64,000 bases of DNA, taken from assembly GCA_958295945.1 (NCBI GenBank), contig OY282386.1:310001-374000 (forward strand), given 5' to 3'. The stretch is from Candidatus Poribacteria bacterium. Lineage in GTDB: Bacteria > Poribacteria > WGA-4E > WGA-3G. Positions 34,576-44,140 of the stretch are shown one piece after another. The notes beneath the pieces were generated by a model. That model ran no database searches and was not told the origin of the DNA. It saw nothing but the letters and a program-made list of their open reading frames with translations. The position numbers and the translations under genes were made by a program. Each line of letters opens with the position of its first letter. Positions within the stretch are counted from its first letter, which is position 1.

Positions 34576-34935
34576 TCAATAGGTAATGCAAGATGCGCCA
34601 GTGGTTAAGAACTCCACAGCCTTTGCACCACCAACTATCAATGCACTTTCAACAAGGTTATTTTCATCAAGACTTCGTTTTTTGAAGCATGGAGAACATA
34701 CCCAAATTGTTCCACCGACCTCGGCAAAATCAGACATTAATTGTTTTAGGGGTGCAAAACCATCTTCATGAATATCATCAGCGTAACCACTCTGTGATAG
34801 ATGTACACCTTCAGTGCTAAGAAATATGACTGTTTCAACACCGGATGCAACCGAAGCATTCGCAACAACAAAACCGACAGTGGCTTTGTCAGTATCATCT
34901 TTTGCGTGCGTAATGCTTATCATTAACTTCGCCAT
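34576..34935 (-). CDS. DsrE-family sulfur-transfer protein
   Basis: 119 residues of the DsrE/DsrF/YchN fold. 'DDTDKATVGFVVANAS' and 'VFLSTEGVHL'-like 'IFLSTEGVHL' are typical of the N-terminal half; candidate reactive cysteines are C80 and C83 in 'WVCSPCFKKR', plus one near the C terminus. These proteins accept or pass on sulfur from TusA-type carriers, and a TusA-like gene lies 5 nt upstream. AAAAGGAG precedes the ATG. It lacks dsrF/dsrH partners. Confidence 0.85.
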   Translation of the reverse strand: MAKLMISITHAKDDTDKATVGFVVANASVASGVETVIFLSTEGVHLSQSGYADDIHEDGFAPLKQLMSDFAEVGGTIWVCSPCFKKRSLDENNLVESALIVGGAKAVEFLTTGASCITY

Positions 34936-34940
34936 TTTGT

Positions 34941-35198
34941 TTATACTCCTTTTTTAATATAAAAATAGGCATTGTCTTCTCCGCAACAATCTGCGAGAAG
35001 TTCATTGCCTATCATGTTACACCATGCCGCGATGTCTACAGGTGCTCCTGGATCCGAAGCGCGGACTCGTGCTATCTGTCCTTGCTCAAGAGTTCTCATG
35101 GATTTTAATAGTGCTATAATAAGGTCACCACATCCGAGTTCTCCTAAATCAAAAACAGCATCTGGCTTTATGTCAGGTAAAACTACTTTTTCTGCCAT
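34941..35198 (-). CDS. TusA-like sulfur carrier with variant Cys motif
   Basis: 85 residues from ATG 35198 (a TTG at 35234 is also in frame). The TusA fold is suggested by 'FDLGELGCGDLIIALLKSM' and the family's length. The conserved CPxP is here C23-G-D-L, the same loss of both prolines seen in the TusA-OsmC fusion. A second Cys pair ('CNMIGNELLADCC') lies near the C terminus. It should hand sulfur to the DsrE protein encoded immediately downstream. Confidence 0.7.
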   Translation of the reverse strand: MAEKVVLPDIKPDAVFDLGELGCGDLIIALLKSMRTLEQGQIARVRASDPGAPVDIAAWCNMIGNELLADCCGEDNAYFYIKKGV

Positions 35199-35264
35199 AT
35201 AAAATAAGATACCATATAATTTTTCAGATGTCAATCTAATTAGACCGACAATTGAGAGTTAGAC

Positions 35265-36134
35265 TTAACGTTCAAGCCATCCCGGTAATTTTATGTTTTC
35301 CGACATTTTCCATGCAGTTAGATATAGAGATGCTGTCCAACGCACACCCTCTCGTGAGCGGTCATTCGTAAAATCAATTAATTCTGTGGAAGGTTTTTTG
35401 AGTGCCTCATATTGTTCAACCAGTTCATAGATATTGTCTACCAAGTTAAAGCCTTCTTTTAACTGCTTGACAATTGCTGGAAATAACTCGCCAACCATCT
35501 CTACTTTTTGACCCATGGCAAGTTCAGATGGGTCAAGTTTTAATACCTCAATTGATGAATCTACTTTCTCATGGATTCCACTATGTAGTTTTGAACCGTC
35601 CTTCTGAACAATTCCATCAAAATGTACAGTCAAATGTAGAGGTTGGCACATGTCTTGTGCATAGTGTCCGAGAAATCCTGCGTAGACATAACATTTGTAT
35701 TGAATGATTGGATTATCAGGCCATTTGCGATATTCTGCAAAAGCGATAGCCAGTCGTTCTGTCCATTCTGCGACTGCATAGGGTAGGTAACCAACTTTCC
35801 TTGGATCCAGATTCAACTCAGCACACAATTTTATAAATGCATCGCGATTAGCAGGTACAGGATTATCTTTGATGAGTTCCAGATCAAAGTAATGTTCTCC
35901 ATATTCTGCTGCCCGAGCATGTGCCATATCACGATTTTTTGATACATCAGGATCATAAGCACAATGTGCGATCATACTTTCACCTGATGCAGACCTGAAA
36001 AATTCAGGTAATTCGTCAGGTAATGCTTTTATAGAGGCTTGTGTGAGGATGTCATGTCCACCACCCCACCATGCAAAAGCGGGAGAAGAAAGCACGAACA
36101 CCGATAGAACCAATACTTGTAATATACGTTTCAT
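35265..36134 (-). CDS. Exported zinc-dependent phospholipase C/S1-P1 nuclease-like protein
   Basis: 289 residues with a signal peptide cleaved before W22 ('PAFA|WWGGGH'); an N-terminal Trp that coordinates zinc is characteristic of this superfamily. Further ligands are visible as H27 in 'GGHDIL', H and D in 'GHYAQDMCQPLH', and 'LHSGIHEKV'. It acts outside the cytoplasm on phosphodiesters, either phospholipid or nucleic acid; the sequence does not decide. AAGGAGTATT precedes ATG. A palindromic repeat separates it from the DUF362 gene upstream. Confidence 0.82.
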   Translation of the reverse strand: MKRILQVLVLSVFVLSSPAFAWWGGGHDILTQASIKALPDELPEFFRSASGESMIAHCAYDPDVSKNRDMAHARAAEYGEHYFDLELIKDNPVPANRDAFIKLCAELNLDPRKVGYLPYAVAEWTERLAIAFAEYRKWPDNPIIQYKCYVYAGFLGHYAQDMCQPLHLTVHFDGIVQKDGSKLHSGIHEKVDSSIEVLKLDPSELAMGQKVEMVGELFPAIVKQLKEGFNLVDNIYELVEQYEALKKPSTELIDFTNDRSREGVRWTASLYLTAWKMSENIKLPGWLER

Positions 36135-36153
36135 AATACTCCTTTATACAATT

Positions 36154-36241
36154 ATACCAAATTGGCGTGTTTATTATTTTTGATTAAGTCAGCATTGCGA
36201 GGCACGGAGACCTCGCGCTACAAATCGGGTTAATTTGGTAT
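36154..36241. repeat. MITE-like palindromic element
   Basis: Ends ATACCAAATT and AATTTGGTAT enclose a GCGAGG…CCTCGC hairpin and 'GCTACAAATCGGGTT'. A relative with similar ends and a GGTAGGG/CCCTACC core lies at 41506-41610. Confidence 0.7.
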
Positions 36242-37200
36242 TAGTCAGCTGCTAGATATTCTGAAGATTCGTCTTCGTGCCATTGGAATTGAAGGTCTGT
36301 AGTTTCATGCGGTTTAAACGGTATAGCAACGGATTCTATATCAACGCCGATGATGTCTATATTGTTTAGATCTGCAGTCCCGTAACCTAATTCATTTGCA
36401 TAGTTGAATAATCCAATCTCCATTGGTTCAAATCCCATTGCTTTTGATGTGACAGCATCTGCAGCGAATACATCACCACTTACTACAGCAATTCCGAGCG
36501 GAACTGAATTAGTGCCACCTGGACCGTTCCCTTGTAATCCAACAGTTCCGTCAACAATAGCAATGTCTGGCTTAAGATATCGTGATAACCGAAGAAGGTT
36601 GATATTTAGACTTTGTGCTTCACGCGGGAGCTCACGATCTGCATGGCTATGATAACCGTGCATTTTAATACGATCCTCTTTGTGTAATGTTCCCATAATC
36701 ATGTTTTTCATTGCGAGGGTTACAACACCAGCATCATGCGTTTTGGCAATAGCAACAGATAGGGTGCAAGGACAATCAAGAACGATCTTCGGCATCCGTA
36801 CAGTATCTGACTTGCGATCTGCAAGGAACACTGTGGTTTCCATCCATTCAGTTTCTTGGTGTAGATCAACCAGTTTTATTGGGACATCATACTCCGCTTG
36901 AAGCGCATCATATCCGAAGATTTGAAATGCTTCACCAGAAAACGATTCATTTGCTCCTTCAGCAATGATAATCTCGTTTGGTGGTTGTGGAGTGCTTAAT
37001 AAAAAGTCAATAGCACCACGCATCACATCTACATGTGAAGATGCAAGTTGATTTGTACTGGATAGGAAATTCGGCTTCAACAACACTTGTTCACGCACTT
37101 TCGGTGTGATGTCATCACGGATATTATTTAGTGCTTCATAAACGTTAGAACGTCGTCTTCCAGTTTTAGCAAGACCTACTTTTGTAACATTCGTAGCCAT
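36241..37200 (-). CDS. DUF362 domain protein
   Basis: 319 residues. DUF362 hallmarks are 'QVLLKPNFLSST' near residue 45, 'KTHDAGVVTLAMKNMIMG' and 'AIVDGTVGLQGNGPGG' (IVDGTVGLQGNGP). No ferredoxin-type cluster follows the domain. The family's biochemical function is unsettled. ATG 37200 follows GGGAGAAACTAT; the upstream ATG-like start at 37230 has no ribosome site. It is co-directional with murQ, 60 nt upstream. Confidence 0.85.
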   Translation of the reverse strand: MATNVTKVGLAKTGRRRSNVYEALNNIRDDITPKVREQVLLKPNFLSSTNQLASSHVDVMRGAIDFLLSTPQPPNEIIIAEGANESFSGEAFQIFGYDALQAEYDVPIKLVDLHQETEWMETTVFLADRKSDTVRMPKIVLDCPCTLSVAIAKTHDAGVVTLAMKNMIMGTLHKEDRIKMHGYHSHADRELPREAQSLNINLLRLSRYLKPDIAIVDGTVGLQGNGPGGTNSVPLGIAVVSGDVFAADAVTSKAMGFEPMEIGLFNYANELGYGTADLNNIDIIGVDIESVAIPFKPHETTDLQFQWHEDESSEYLAAD

Positions 37201-37259
37201 ATAGTTTCTCCCTTTATTTACAAAGGACACATCATCGATTAGAATTGGATGATTGATGG

Positions 37260-38141
37260 TTATCCATCTAAAATTGGTCGTAATAATCCCCGATTTTTTT
37301 CTAATAGTATTGTTGCATCATCTTTGTTGATACCTTTTGCCAACATAACAATTGCAATTTTTGCATTACCTTCAGCTTTTTTCAAAGTCTTTTGAGCAAT
37401 TGTGGTTTCTACACCTGTAACTGTTTGAACGATTCGGATACACCGCTCAACTAATTTTGTATTTGTTGCATTCACATCTACCATAAGGTTGTTATATACT
37501 TTTCCAATTTTCACCATTGAAACGGTTGTCAGCATATTAAGAACTAGTTTTGTTGCAGTTCCCGCTTTCAACCGTGTTGACCCTGTGATAATTTCAGGTC
37601 CAACAATTGGGGTGATGAAGTGATCAACGTACTCCTTTAATTCTTCTGCAGGGTGAACGCACGACAGAAATATGGTTTTGACTCCAATTGCGTGTGCTTG
37701 GTTTAATGCACCTAAAACATAGGGAGTTCTTCCACTTGTTGCTACGCCGACGAGAATGTCTTTCTCTGTCAGTTCTTGGTCAAGAATTGCATTTGCACCG
37801 CGATCTGGTTTATCTTCTTCACCTTCTACTGCATTGCGTAAAGCCGTATCACCTCCTGCGATAATGCCTTGTACCATTTCTGGATGTGTACTAAAGGTAG
37901 GTGGACATTCAGAAGCATCCAAAACACCAAGTCTCCCGCTAGTACCAGCACCAATGTAAAACAGTCTTCCTCCATCTTGAAATGTCTTGACAATCATCTC
38001 AATTGCCAATGTGATTGAGTCTGATTCAGCTGCGACTGCATCTATTGCCTTTTGATCTTCTTCGTGAAAAATCTGAACGATTTCTGAGATTGACTTTAAA
38101 TCAATATCTGTAGAATTTAGATTTCGTTGTTCTGTTATCAC
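37260..38141 (-). CDS. murQ: N-acetylmuramic acid 6-phosphate etherase
   Basis: 293 residues, the normal MurQ length. 'GAGTSGRLGVLDASECPPTF' covers the SIS-domain sugar-phosphate site with catalytic E78, and E106/E108 in 'VEGEED' is the second catalytic region. It cleaves the lactyl ether of MurNAc-6-P to GlcNAc-6-P and D-lactate in murein recycling. GTG start (38141). The gene is 14 nt after the end of the amino-sugar kinase gene, its natural supplier of substrate, which is split by an IS. Confidence 0.95.
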   Translation of the reverse strand: MITEQRNLNSTDIDLKSISEIVQIFHEEDQKAIDAVAAESDSITLAIEMIVKTFQDGGRLFYIGAGTSGRLGVLDASECPPTFSTHPEMVQGIIAGGDTALRNAVEGEEDKPDRGANAILDQELTEKDILVGVATSGRTPYVLGALNQAHAIGVKTIFLSCVHPAEELKEYVDHFITPIVGPEIITGSTRLKAGTATKLVLNMLTTVSMVKIGKVYNNLMVDVNATNTKLVERCIRIVQTVTGVETTIAQKTLKKAEGNAKIAIVMLAKGINKDDATILLEKNRGLLRPILDG

Positions 38142-38405
38142 AATCAGGTAGTATACTATTCAATCAGTTCATTATTTTTCATAGCCAAGAGAACTGCACC
38201 ATAAGATGGTTCATGTATCGGTTCAATCACATTGCTTCCAATTATTAGCTTCTCAATCCATCTTTGAAGTTTATCCGCAAAAAGTGACTGATTTAGGAGT
38301 ATTCCTCCACTAAATACAATATCAAACTGCTGAGTGAAATCCAATTGTACCGTCACTGTCTCAACAGCACAAGCCAGTTCACTAAATGCATGATCAATTA
38401 TCTGT

Positions 38406-39495
38406 CAGAACTTACGCATTTTTAAAAATTATTGAAGGATTAGAGAGTTGAAATCGCATATAATCATCCAATAAACTTTGTTTTAGTTCATAAATTGTTT
38501 TACCATGTTTGCGCGCAACACGTTTCAAACAGACCCATACTTGAAAACAACAAGCAATATGATTTCTTTGGGCACGCAACTTGCGGCATTGACATTTACC
38601 AATACCGGTGACTTGTTTGATCTCACGATGAAGTTGTTCAATCTTCCAACGCACGCGACATTCTTGGCGTGTCGCATCCGCATCCGATTGAGATAAATCG
38701 TTTGTCGCAATATATTCCGTGCGTCCGTTAGAGGAGACTAACCGGAACAACTTCACTTGATGCCCTTTTGGAAACTTCTTGATGTGCACGTGCTTTCCGT
38801 GTTGCGTTTCTGTCTGTGTCCAAGATAACTTTTGGACTTGTTGGTGTGGTTCAACGCCGTCCGTATCGTTTACAAGACGATTGCGTTTCAGTGGCACATA
38901 ATAAATCTTAGAAAGTTTTTCAATCGCTTTCATGACTTGCATGGATGCATACCAACTATCCATTAGCACCGTCCGAAACGGGAGTTGTTTTTTGAAGACC
39001 GCGTTTTGCAGCATGTCTAATAAATGGTCTATTTTGGTTTTTCCATCATGGTCTTTGTCGTAAATGCGATAATCAATGATCCAATACTCTTGCGTCTTTG
39101 GGTTGACATAGAGACACGTTACAATACCGATGCCATCAACGACTTTTTTGTCGCTACCACTCCACTGAGGACGGAGAGCTTCAATCTTTTTCGCATGCGG
39201 TTTAGGTAGCACAACATCATCAAAAGCAATGTGCCCTTGATCATCAAACTCAATGTCATCCTGGACAGACTGCCAGAGTTCGCTTGATGGAATGTTCTCA
39301 TTTCTCAAAAAACGATTGAGTTGATCATGGCTCCATTTCTCAGACTGATCACCAAAGTACGTTTGCGTCCAGTTCGTAAAACTTGATAACAAAAATTGAC
39401 AATAATCGGAAAATAGGTTTTCCTTCTTTTTAGATTGTGTCCATGTAGTCATAATAGAATAGTATACACCATTTTATAAAAATGCGTAAGTCCTG
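38406..39495 (-). mobile_element. IS701-like insertion sequence, copy 3 (complete, 1090 bp), inside the kinase gene
   Basis: Same ends as the other copies; TCTGT at 38401-38405 and 39496-39500 is the target duplication. The host gene is otherwise undamaged, so the insertion is recent. Confidence 0.95.
38412..39452 (-). CDS. IS701-like DDE transposase, copy 3
   Basis: 346 residues, intact. It differs from copy 1 only by Glu for Val at residue 12 ('KKKENLF'). Confidence 0.85.
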   Translation of the reverse strand: MTTWTQSKKKENLFSDYCQFLLSSFTNWTQTYFGDQSEKWSHDQLNRFLRNENIPSSELWQSVQDDIEFDDQGHIAFDDVVLPKPHAKKIEALRPQWSGSDKKVVDGIGIVTCLYVNPKTQEYWIIDYRIYDKDHDGKTKIDHLLDMLQNAVFKKQLPFRTVLMDSWYASMQVMKAIEKLSKIYYVPLKRNRLVNDTDGVEPHQQVQKLSWTQTETQHGKHVHIKKFPKGHQVKLFRLVSSNGRTEYIATNDLSQSDADATRQECRVRWKIEQLHREIKQVTGIGKCQCRKLRAQRNHIACCFQVWVCLKRVARKHGKTIYELKQSLLDDYMRFQLSNPSIIFKNA

Positions 39496-40294
39496 TCTGT
39501 ATTGCTTTCTCATCACTCATTTCTGCTGCTTCAAACACCGATCCGGACAATTGAGCGATTTCATCTCTACTCGCGGCGTGTATCCACCGAATCAATTCGT
39601 TGGGAGCATTCAGCTCAAGTTTCTTTAGAATCAAGTCCGTTAAGAGTGTCGGGCGACTACGACTATCTACTGCCCGTGTTATTGCCTGTAGACCTTTCAA
39701 GGCAATATCGTATCCACTTCCTTCATCTCCAAGTAGGCACCCCCAGCCTCCTGCACGTACTTCATTACCACTTTCATTGATTCCATAGACGATAGAACCT
39801 GTCCCAGAAATTACTATCACACCTGCATGTTTTCCTGTTCCACCAACTAATGCAATATGTGCATCATGAGTAAGAATACGATTTTCATTTATCCTTATCT
39901 CATCGCAAATCTGTCCGATAACGATTCTATCTTCTTCTCGACCTAAACCTGCCATACCAATGCATACTGAAATAGACTGTAATGAGGTGTCTCCAATATG
40001 AGCGGATAGTTTCGTAATGATTTCAAGAAGAACTGATTGTGTCTGTTCAATGCCAACAACGTGATAGTTTGATGGACCTGCTTGAACTTTAGCAACAATT
40101 TCACCAGTTTCTGTTGCTAAAATACCTGTTGTTTTTGTTCCACCACCATCAATTCCGATTGTATAACCCATATAACACATCTATAGCATAATGCTCATCA
40201 GGATAACATATCCATTGACAATTTAGATTAAATCAGTTAAAGTAATATAGCACAATTCATATCAAAACACAATCAATTTATCTGGAGATCTCTT

Positions 40295-41254
40295 ATGAAA
40301 ATAATACACTGGTCTCTCTTGCTGTCATTCACATTATTAGTTCTATCGGGTTGTTCACAGGACAGTTCCAAAGTTGGGTGGAAAAAGGTAGACAGCGGAA
40401 CAGAAGCGCATCTCTATGGCATTCATTTTGGAGATGATAAACATGGTTGGACAGTCGGTACAAATGATACTATCCTGTCTACAACAGATGGTGGAAAAAC
40501 TTGGGCAGAAGCAGAAATTGAAAAAGTAACTGATACATCAACAGAAAACAATTATACACATGTAAACTTCACATCTCCTCAACACGGTTGGTTGGCAAGT
40601 ATAGGCAAGGTGTCGTATACCGGAAGTGGTGGAAATTCATGGAGTGTCCAATACCAAGAAAGAACAGTTGGTAAGAAACCGTCTGGGATATTGGACTTAT
40701 ATTTTGTCACGAAAACAGAAGGTTGGGCTGTTGGAGGACTTGGAACGATTCTCCATACACAGAACGGTGGTGGAAAATGGGAAAAGATCAATACATTTTC
40801 TGATATACATCTGTGGGGTGTGTTTTTTGTTGACACTGACCACGGATGGATTGTTGGACAAGAAGGTGAAATCTTACATACAGAAGACGGTGGTAAACAG
40901 TGGATACGTCAAGATAGTAGAGTAGAACAACCTTTATTTGCTGTCCATTTTGTGGATAGAATGAATGGGTGGATAGTAGGAACAGATGGTTTGATTTTGC
41001 ACACTGCTGATGGTGGGGAAACATGGAACCCTTATAAAAACCTTTTGAAACAGAGTCTACGAGATGTTGAATTTCGCACTGAAAAAGATGGATGGGCAGT
41101 TGGAGAAGAAGGAATGATATTACATACAATAGATGGAGGTATCACATGGAACCTTTATCCATCGCCAACCACGCACAATTTACAGGATATTTACTTCACA
41201 AAAAAGTCGGGGTGGATTGTTGGGGAGAAGGGGACAATACTGAAGATGAAGTAG
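40295..41254 (+). CDS. YCF48/HCF136-like beta-propeller lipoprotein
   Basis: 319 residues. The lipoprotein signal ends 'LLVLSG|C' with C20. The rest is a series of about six to seven repeats of the form 'GWxVGxxGxILHTxDGGxTW' ('GWAVGGLGTILHTQNGG', 'GWIVGQEGEILHTEDGG', 'GWIVGTDGLILHTADGG', 'GWAVGEEGMILHTIDGG'), the BNR/YCF48 propeller. In phototrophs such proteins help photosystem II assembly; in heterotrophs the role is unknown. GGAGATCTCTT precedes the ATG. The gene stands alone between the kinase and a palindromic repeat region. Confidence 0.88.
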   Translation: MKIIHWSLLLSFTLLVLSGCSQDSSKVGWKKVDSGTEAHLYGIHFGDDKHGWTVGTNDTILSTTDGGKTWAEAEIEKVTDTSTENNYTHVNFTSPQHGWLASIGKVSYTGSGGNSWSVQYQERTVGKKPSGILDLYFVTKTEGWAVGGLGTILHTQNGGGKWEKINTFSDIHLWGVFFVDTDHGWIVGQEGEILHTEDGGKQWIRQDSRVEQPLFAVHFVDRMNGWIVGTDGLILHTADGGETWNPYKNLLKQSLRDVEFRTEKDGWAVGEEGMILHTIDGGITWNLYPSPTTHNLQDIYFTKKSGWIVGEKGTILKMK

Positions 41255-41643
41255 TTGAACAAAATTCTCAAGCAATATAATTGTTTGCTTTGTTTGTTAT
41301 TTCTTTTTAATTCATAGAATTTTCTTTATCTGTTGTTGACCATCGTGTTACTACTGTCTGTCAAATTGCGTATAGACTATTCTTGGTTAATATCCATCTA
41401 CAAAGACTATCATTAGTTGAAATATATTAAGTCCATTCTTGTACAACATGGCAAGCATACTATGACACATAAAAATACAGGACTTATCCTTGTCTGAAAT
41501 TTCATATAATACCAAATTAGCGAGATTTGTCCTGTTTTTGATGTCAAGAACACGGCCGGGTAGGGAACCCTACCCCTACGATTAGGTTAATTTCGTATAA
41601 TACCAATTCTAACGTGAGTTTGATAAATAATATATTATGTATT
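41255..41643. other. Intergenic region with MITE-like repeat
   Basis: 389 bases without a gene. The only structure is the repeat at 41506-41610, where ATAATACCAAATTAG and a partner ending TATAATACCAATTC enclose GGGTAGGG/CCCTACCC. The remainder is AT-rich with nothing I can support. Confidence 0.6.
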
Positions 41644-43095
41644 CAATACCTTCGCCAAAAATAGTTGAATAAATAGGGCAGATGTCCTAAAGTTATAAAA
41701 AAGCAATCAATAACTTTGAAAGGACAATCGCCCATGCAAGAAATTATAGCACTTTGGACAGTTTTTAGAACACATTTATCCACAACGACACTACGCCAAC
41801 TTTCGCAAGTTGTCCTCGCACTGCTTGCGATGACGGGACAGGTAACAATGCTAAACATCTCTCGTTGGACATTACAAGGTGGTAGCTACCGCACGGGACA
41901 ACGCTTTTTTAACACGGTGCTGCCTTGGACAACCCTCCTCTGGGTGTTTTTTCACACACATCTTTTTGATCCTGAAGGTGTCTATATCATCGCCGCCGAC
42001 GAAACAATCAAATCAAAATCTGGCAAGCATACCTATGGTTTATCTCGTTTCTTTTCTTCAACACATGGCAAAGCGATCCCAAGTTTGTCATTCTTAGCCG
42101 TGTCCTTAGTGAGTGTCAATGAACGGCGTTCTTATCCAATGGCTATAGAACAAATCGTTCGGTGTGAAACAACTTCAAATCCTGGTGCTTCTCCGACTGA
42201 AAAGTCAGACAACACCCAGACAAAACAATCTAAACGCGGGCATCCAAAAGGGAGCCGAAACAAAAATAAAAGGGATGTCGTCCTCAGTGATACTTTGAAA
42301 CAACTTCAAACGATGCTCAAAGAGGTGCTACACCTCATTGATAACTTGATACCCATCCGTTATTTTGTCCTGGATGGATATTTTGGGAATAATAACGCTG
42401 GACAAATGGTCCATCAATGTGGTCTCCATCTTATTTCAAAACTACGTGCCGATGCTGCATTGTCCCTTCCCCCGACGACCTCTTACAAGCGCGGATGCCC
42501 CGCAATCTATGGAGAACGGATACATCCGCATAAGATTGATGAAAAGAACGCTGTTCGGACACAAACAGTGGACAACCTGAGAACCGATGTGTATCAAATG
42601 GAACTACGCCACAAAAAGTTCCCCGACCCATTGAATGTCGTTTGTATCAAAAAAACAAACCTATCCACGAAACAGCAGGCACACGTCTTATTGTTCAGTT
42701 CTGATTTAGCACTTGACGCAGAAAAAATGATAGACTATTATTCACTCCGTTTTCAAATCGAGTTCAACTTTCGTGATGCCAAACAACATTGGGGTCTGCA
42801 AGGTTTCATGAATGTCCACAAAACCCCTGTGAACAATGCGGCAAATCTGTCAATGTTTATGGTAAATGTCAGTGCAAAACTCATGGAAAAGGACAGATGT
42901 CAGAATCCCGAATATAGTGTATTAGATCTTAAATCGCACTACCGAGGTCTGAAATATGTGCAGGAAATATTAAAAGGACTTCCGCAGAAACCTGAACCTA
43001 TTGTTATTCAGCAAATCATTGGCCGCCTGAGTTCAATAGGTGCTATTCACAACACGCAAGCCAATCTTAATCCTGGATAATTGGCGAAGGTATTG
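41644..43095 (+). mobile_element. IS4-family insertion sequence, copy C (complete, diverged)
   Basis: 1452 bp with the same terminal repeats as copies A and B. No target duplication is evident. Confidence 0.92.
41734..43080 (+). CDS. IS4-family transposase, copy C
   Basis: 448 residues, intact, with the same DDE/YREK residues. It is clearly diverged from A and B across much of its length, but a 113-nt block (42046-42158) and a 50-nt block (42880-42929) are identical to copy B. ATG 41734 follows AAAGGACA. Confidence 0.9.
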   Translation: MQEIIALWTVFRTHLSTTTLRQLSQVVLALLAMTGQVTMLNISRWTLQGGSYRTGQRFFNTVLPWTTLLWVFFHTHLFDPEGVYIIAADETIKSKSGKHTYGLSRFFSSTHGKAIPSLSFLAVSLVSVNERRSYPMAIEQIVRCETTSNPGASPTEKSDNTQTKQSKRGHPKGSRNKNKRDVVLSDTLKQLQTMLKEVLHLIDNLIPIRYFVLDGYFGNNNAGQMVHQCGLHLISKLRADAALSLPPTTSYKRGCPAIYGERIHPHKIDEKNAVRTQTVDNLRTDVYQMELRHKKFPDPLNVVCIKKTNLSTKQQAHVLLFSSDLALDAEKMIDYYSLRFQIEFNFRDAKQHWGLQGFMNVHKTPVNNAANLSMFMVNVSAKLMEKDRCQNPEYSVLDLKSHYRGLKYVQEILKGLPQKPEPIVIQQIIGRLSSIGAIHNTQANLNPG

Positions 43096-43366
43096 TTCTA
43101 TTAGAAATGGTATTATATTCATTGTAGGTTGGACTCTTTGTCCGCGTTAGAATTTCTGCTTGTTAGACATAACAGGGTACAATGACTCCTCACGACAATG
43201 ATTTATGAGATACACACTTATTTGTCAACTATAGTTGTTATTACAACGTTAACTACATGCAACAAACCAAATTAATTTGACAATTAAGATTAAAACACAT
43301 ATAATAGAAACAGAATCAGTTAATTTTGCGTATTACTTTAAAAAACAGACAAAAGGGAGACAAACA

Positions 43367-43714
43367 ATGGCAACCACGGTTCGCTATAAAGATGGTGTTA
43401 CCATTTTGGAACCATCCGGTAAAATAATGGGTACTGGGGTAACCGAACTTCGTGAGGTAATGACTGCTGAGATTGATGCCTCCGATAAACCGAGAATTCT
43501 TATTGATTTTGAAAAGGTCAATATGATGGATAGTTCCGGTCTTGGAACACTCATGGGTGCTCATGTTACAATTACTAGACAAGGTGGCAGGGTCGGTGTG
43601 ATCAATGTTGGGAAAAACATCAAAAACTTAATTGTCAGAAGTCGACTTGCGAGTATTTTTGAACATTTCACTACTGAAGAAGAAGCTGTCTCAACTTTGG
43701 GAAGCGAGGACTAA
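43367..43714 (+). CDS. Anti-sigma factor antagonist (STAS domain) 1
   Basis: 115-residue SpoIIAA/RsbV-type protein. The phosphorylatable serine is in 'VNMMDSSGLGTLMGAH' (near residue 57). In partner switching, dephosphorylated STAS proteins sequester an RsbW-type kinase. ATG 43367 follows GGGAGACAAACA; an upstream in-frame start would precede the domain without purpose. It heads a plus-strand row of signalling genes and is 39 nt before a second STAS gene. Confidence 0.9.
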   Translation: MATTVRYKDGVTILEPSGKIMGTGVTELREVMTAEIDASDKPRILIDFEKVNMMDSSGLGTLMGAHVTITRQGGRVGVINVGKNIKNLIVRSRLASIFEHFTTEEEAVSTLGSED

Positions 43715-43753
43715 CAAACCTTTGGTTAACGCAGCAATATGGAGGCTGCATTC

Positions 43754-44119
43754 ATGGCGATCATTCAATTAGAACAAGACGGTGTACACATCTTTAAACT
43801 TGAGGGCAGAATAATGGGACCTGATATCCAAGAGTTAAAAGACACCGTAGAAAAAGCATTATCAGAGATAAGTGAAACTCCAAAGCTTGTATTTGACTTC
43901 AAAGATGTCATCGGTATGGACAGTTCAGGTCTTGGTGTTCTTATGAAAATCTATGCGGATATACACCCACTTGGTGGAACAATCGCTGTGATCAATGTCA
44001 ACAAACATGTAAAAAACCTAATTGTAATGGCGAGGCTAATTACTGTCTTTCGTAATTTTGAAACTGAAGAAGAAGCAGTTTGGTCTCTATTAAATCCTCC
44101 ATCCGAAACTACACCATAA
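43754..44119 (+). CDS. Anti-sigma factor antagonist (STAS domain) 2
   Basis: 121 residues, clearly a paralogue of the preceding gene: 'GRIMGPDIQELKDTVEKAL' (GRIMGPDIQEL) and 'VIGMDSSGLGVLMKIYAD' with the same acceptor serine, ending 'RNFETEEEAVWSL' parallel to 'EHFTTEEEAVSTL'. GGAGG 8 nt upstream chooses ATG 43754 rather than ATG 43739. Tandem duplicates may answer different phosphatases. Confidence 0.9.
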   Translation: MAIIQLEQDGVHIFKLEGRIMGPDIQELKDTVEKALSEISETPKLVFDFKDVIGMDSSGLGVLMKIYADIHPLGGTIAVINVNKHVKNLIVMARLITVFRNFETEEEAVWSLLNPPSETTP

Positions 44120-44140
44120 TTTATATTACAGGTATGTTCA

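Larger units (their letters stand above)
38156..40180 (-). pseudogene. BadF-type N-acetylglucosamine/MurNAc kinase gene split by an IS701-like element
   Basis: The N-terminal 228 codons lie at 39501-40180 ('GIDGGGTKTTGIL' phosphate-1 motif, 'VISGTGSIVYG', 'GWGCLLGDEGSGYDIA') and the C-terminal part at 38156-38405 ('FDIVFSGGILLNQSLF'). Removing the IS and one TCTGT copy joins them in frame as '…KAIQ|IIDHAFSELA…', a complete kinase of about 310 residues. BadF-type kinases beside murQ phosphorylate MurNAc and/or GlcNAc (MurK). As it stands the N-terminal piece runs 15 codons into the IS and lacks the C-terminal lobe, so it should be inactive. ATG 40171 or 40180 may be the start. Confidence 0.88.

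Noticed and set aside
38156-38356. Independent small gene encoding the 66-residue C-terminal kinase piece
   Set aside because: It begins within the conserved kinase sequence and joins exactly in frame to the N-terminal half when the IS is removed.
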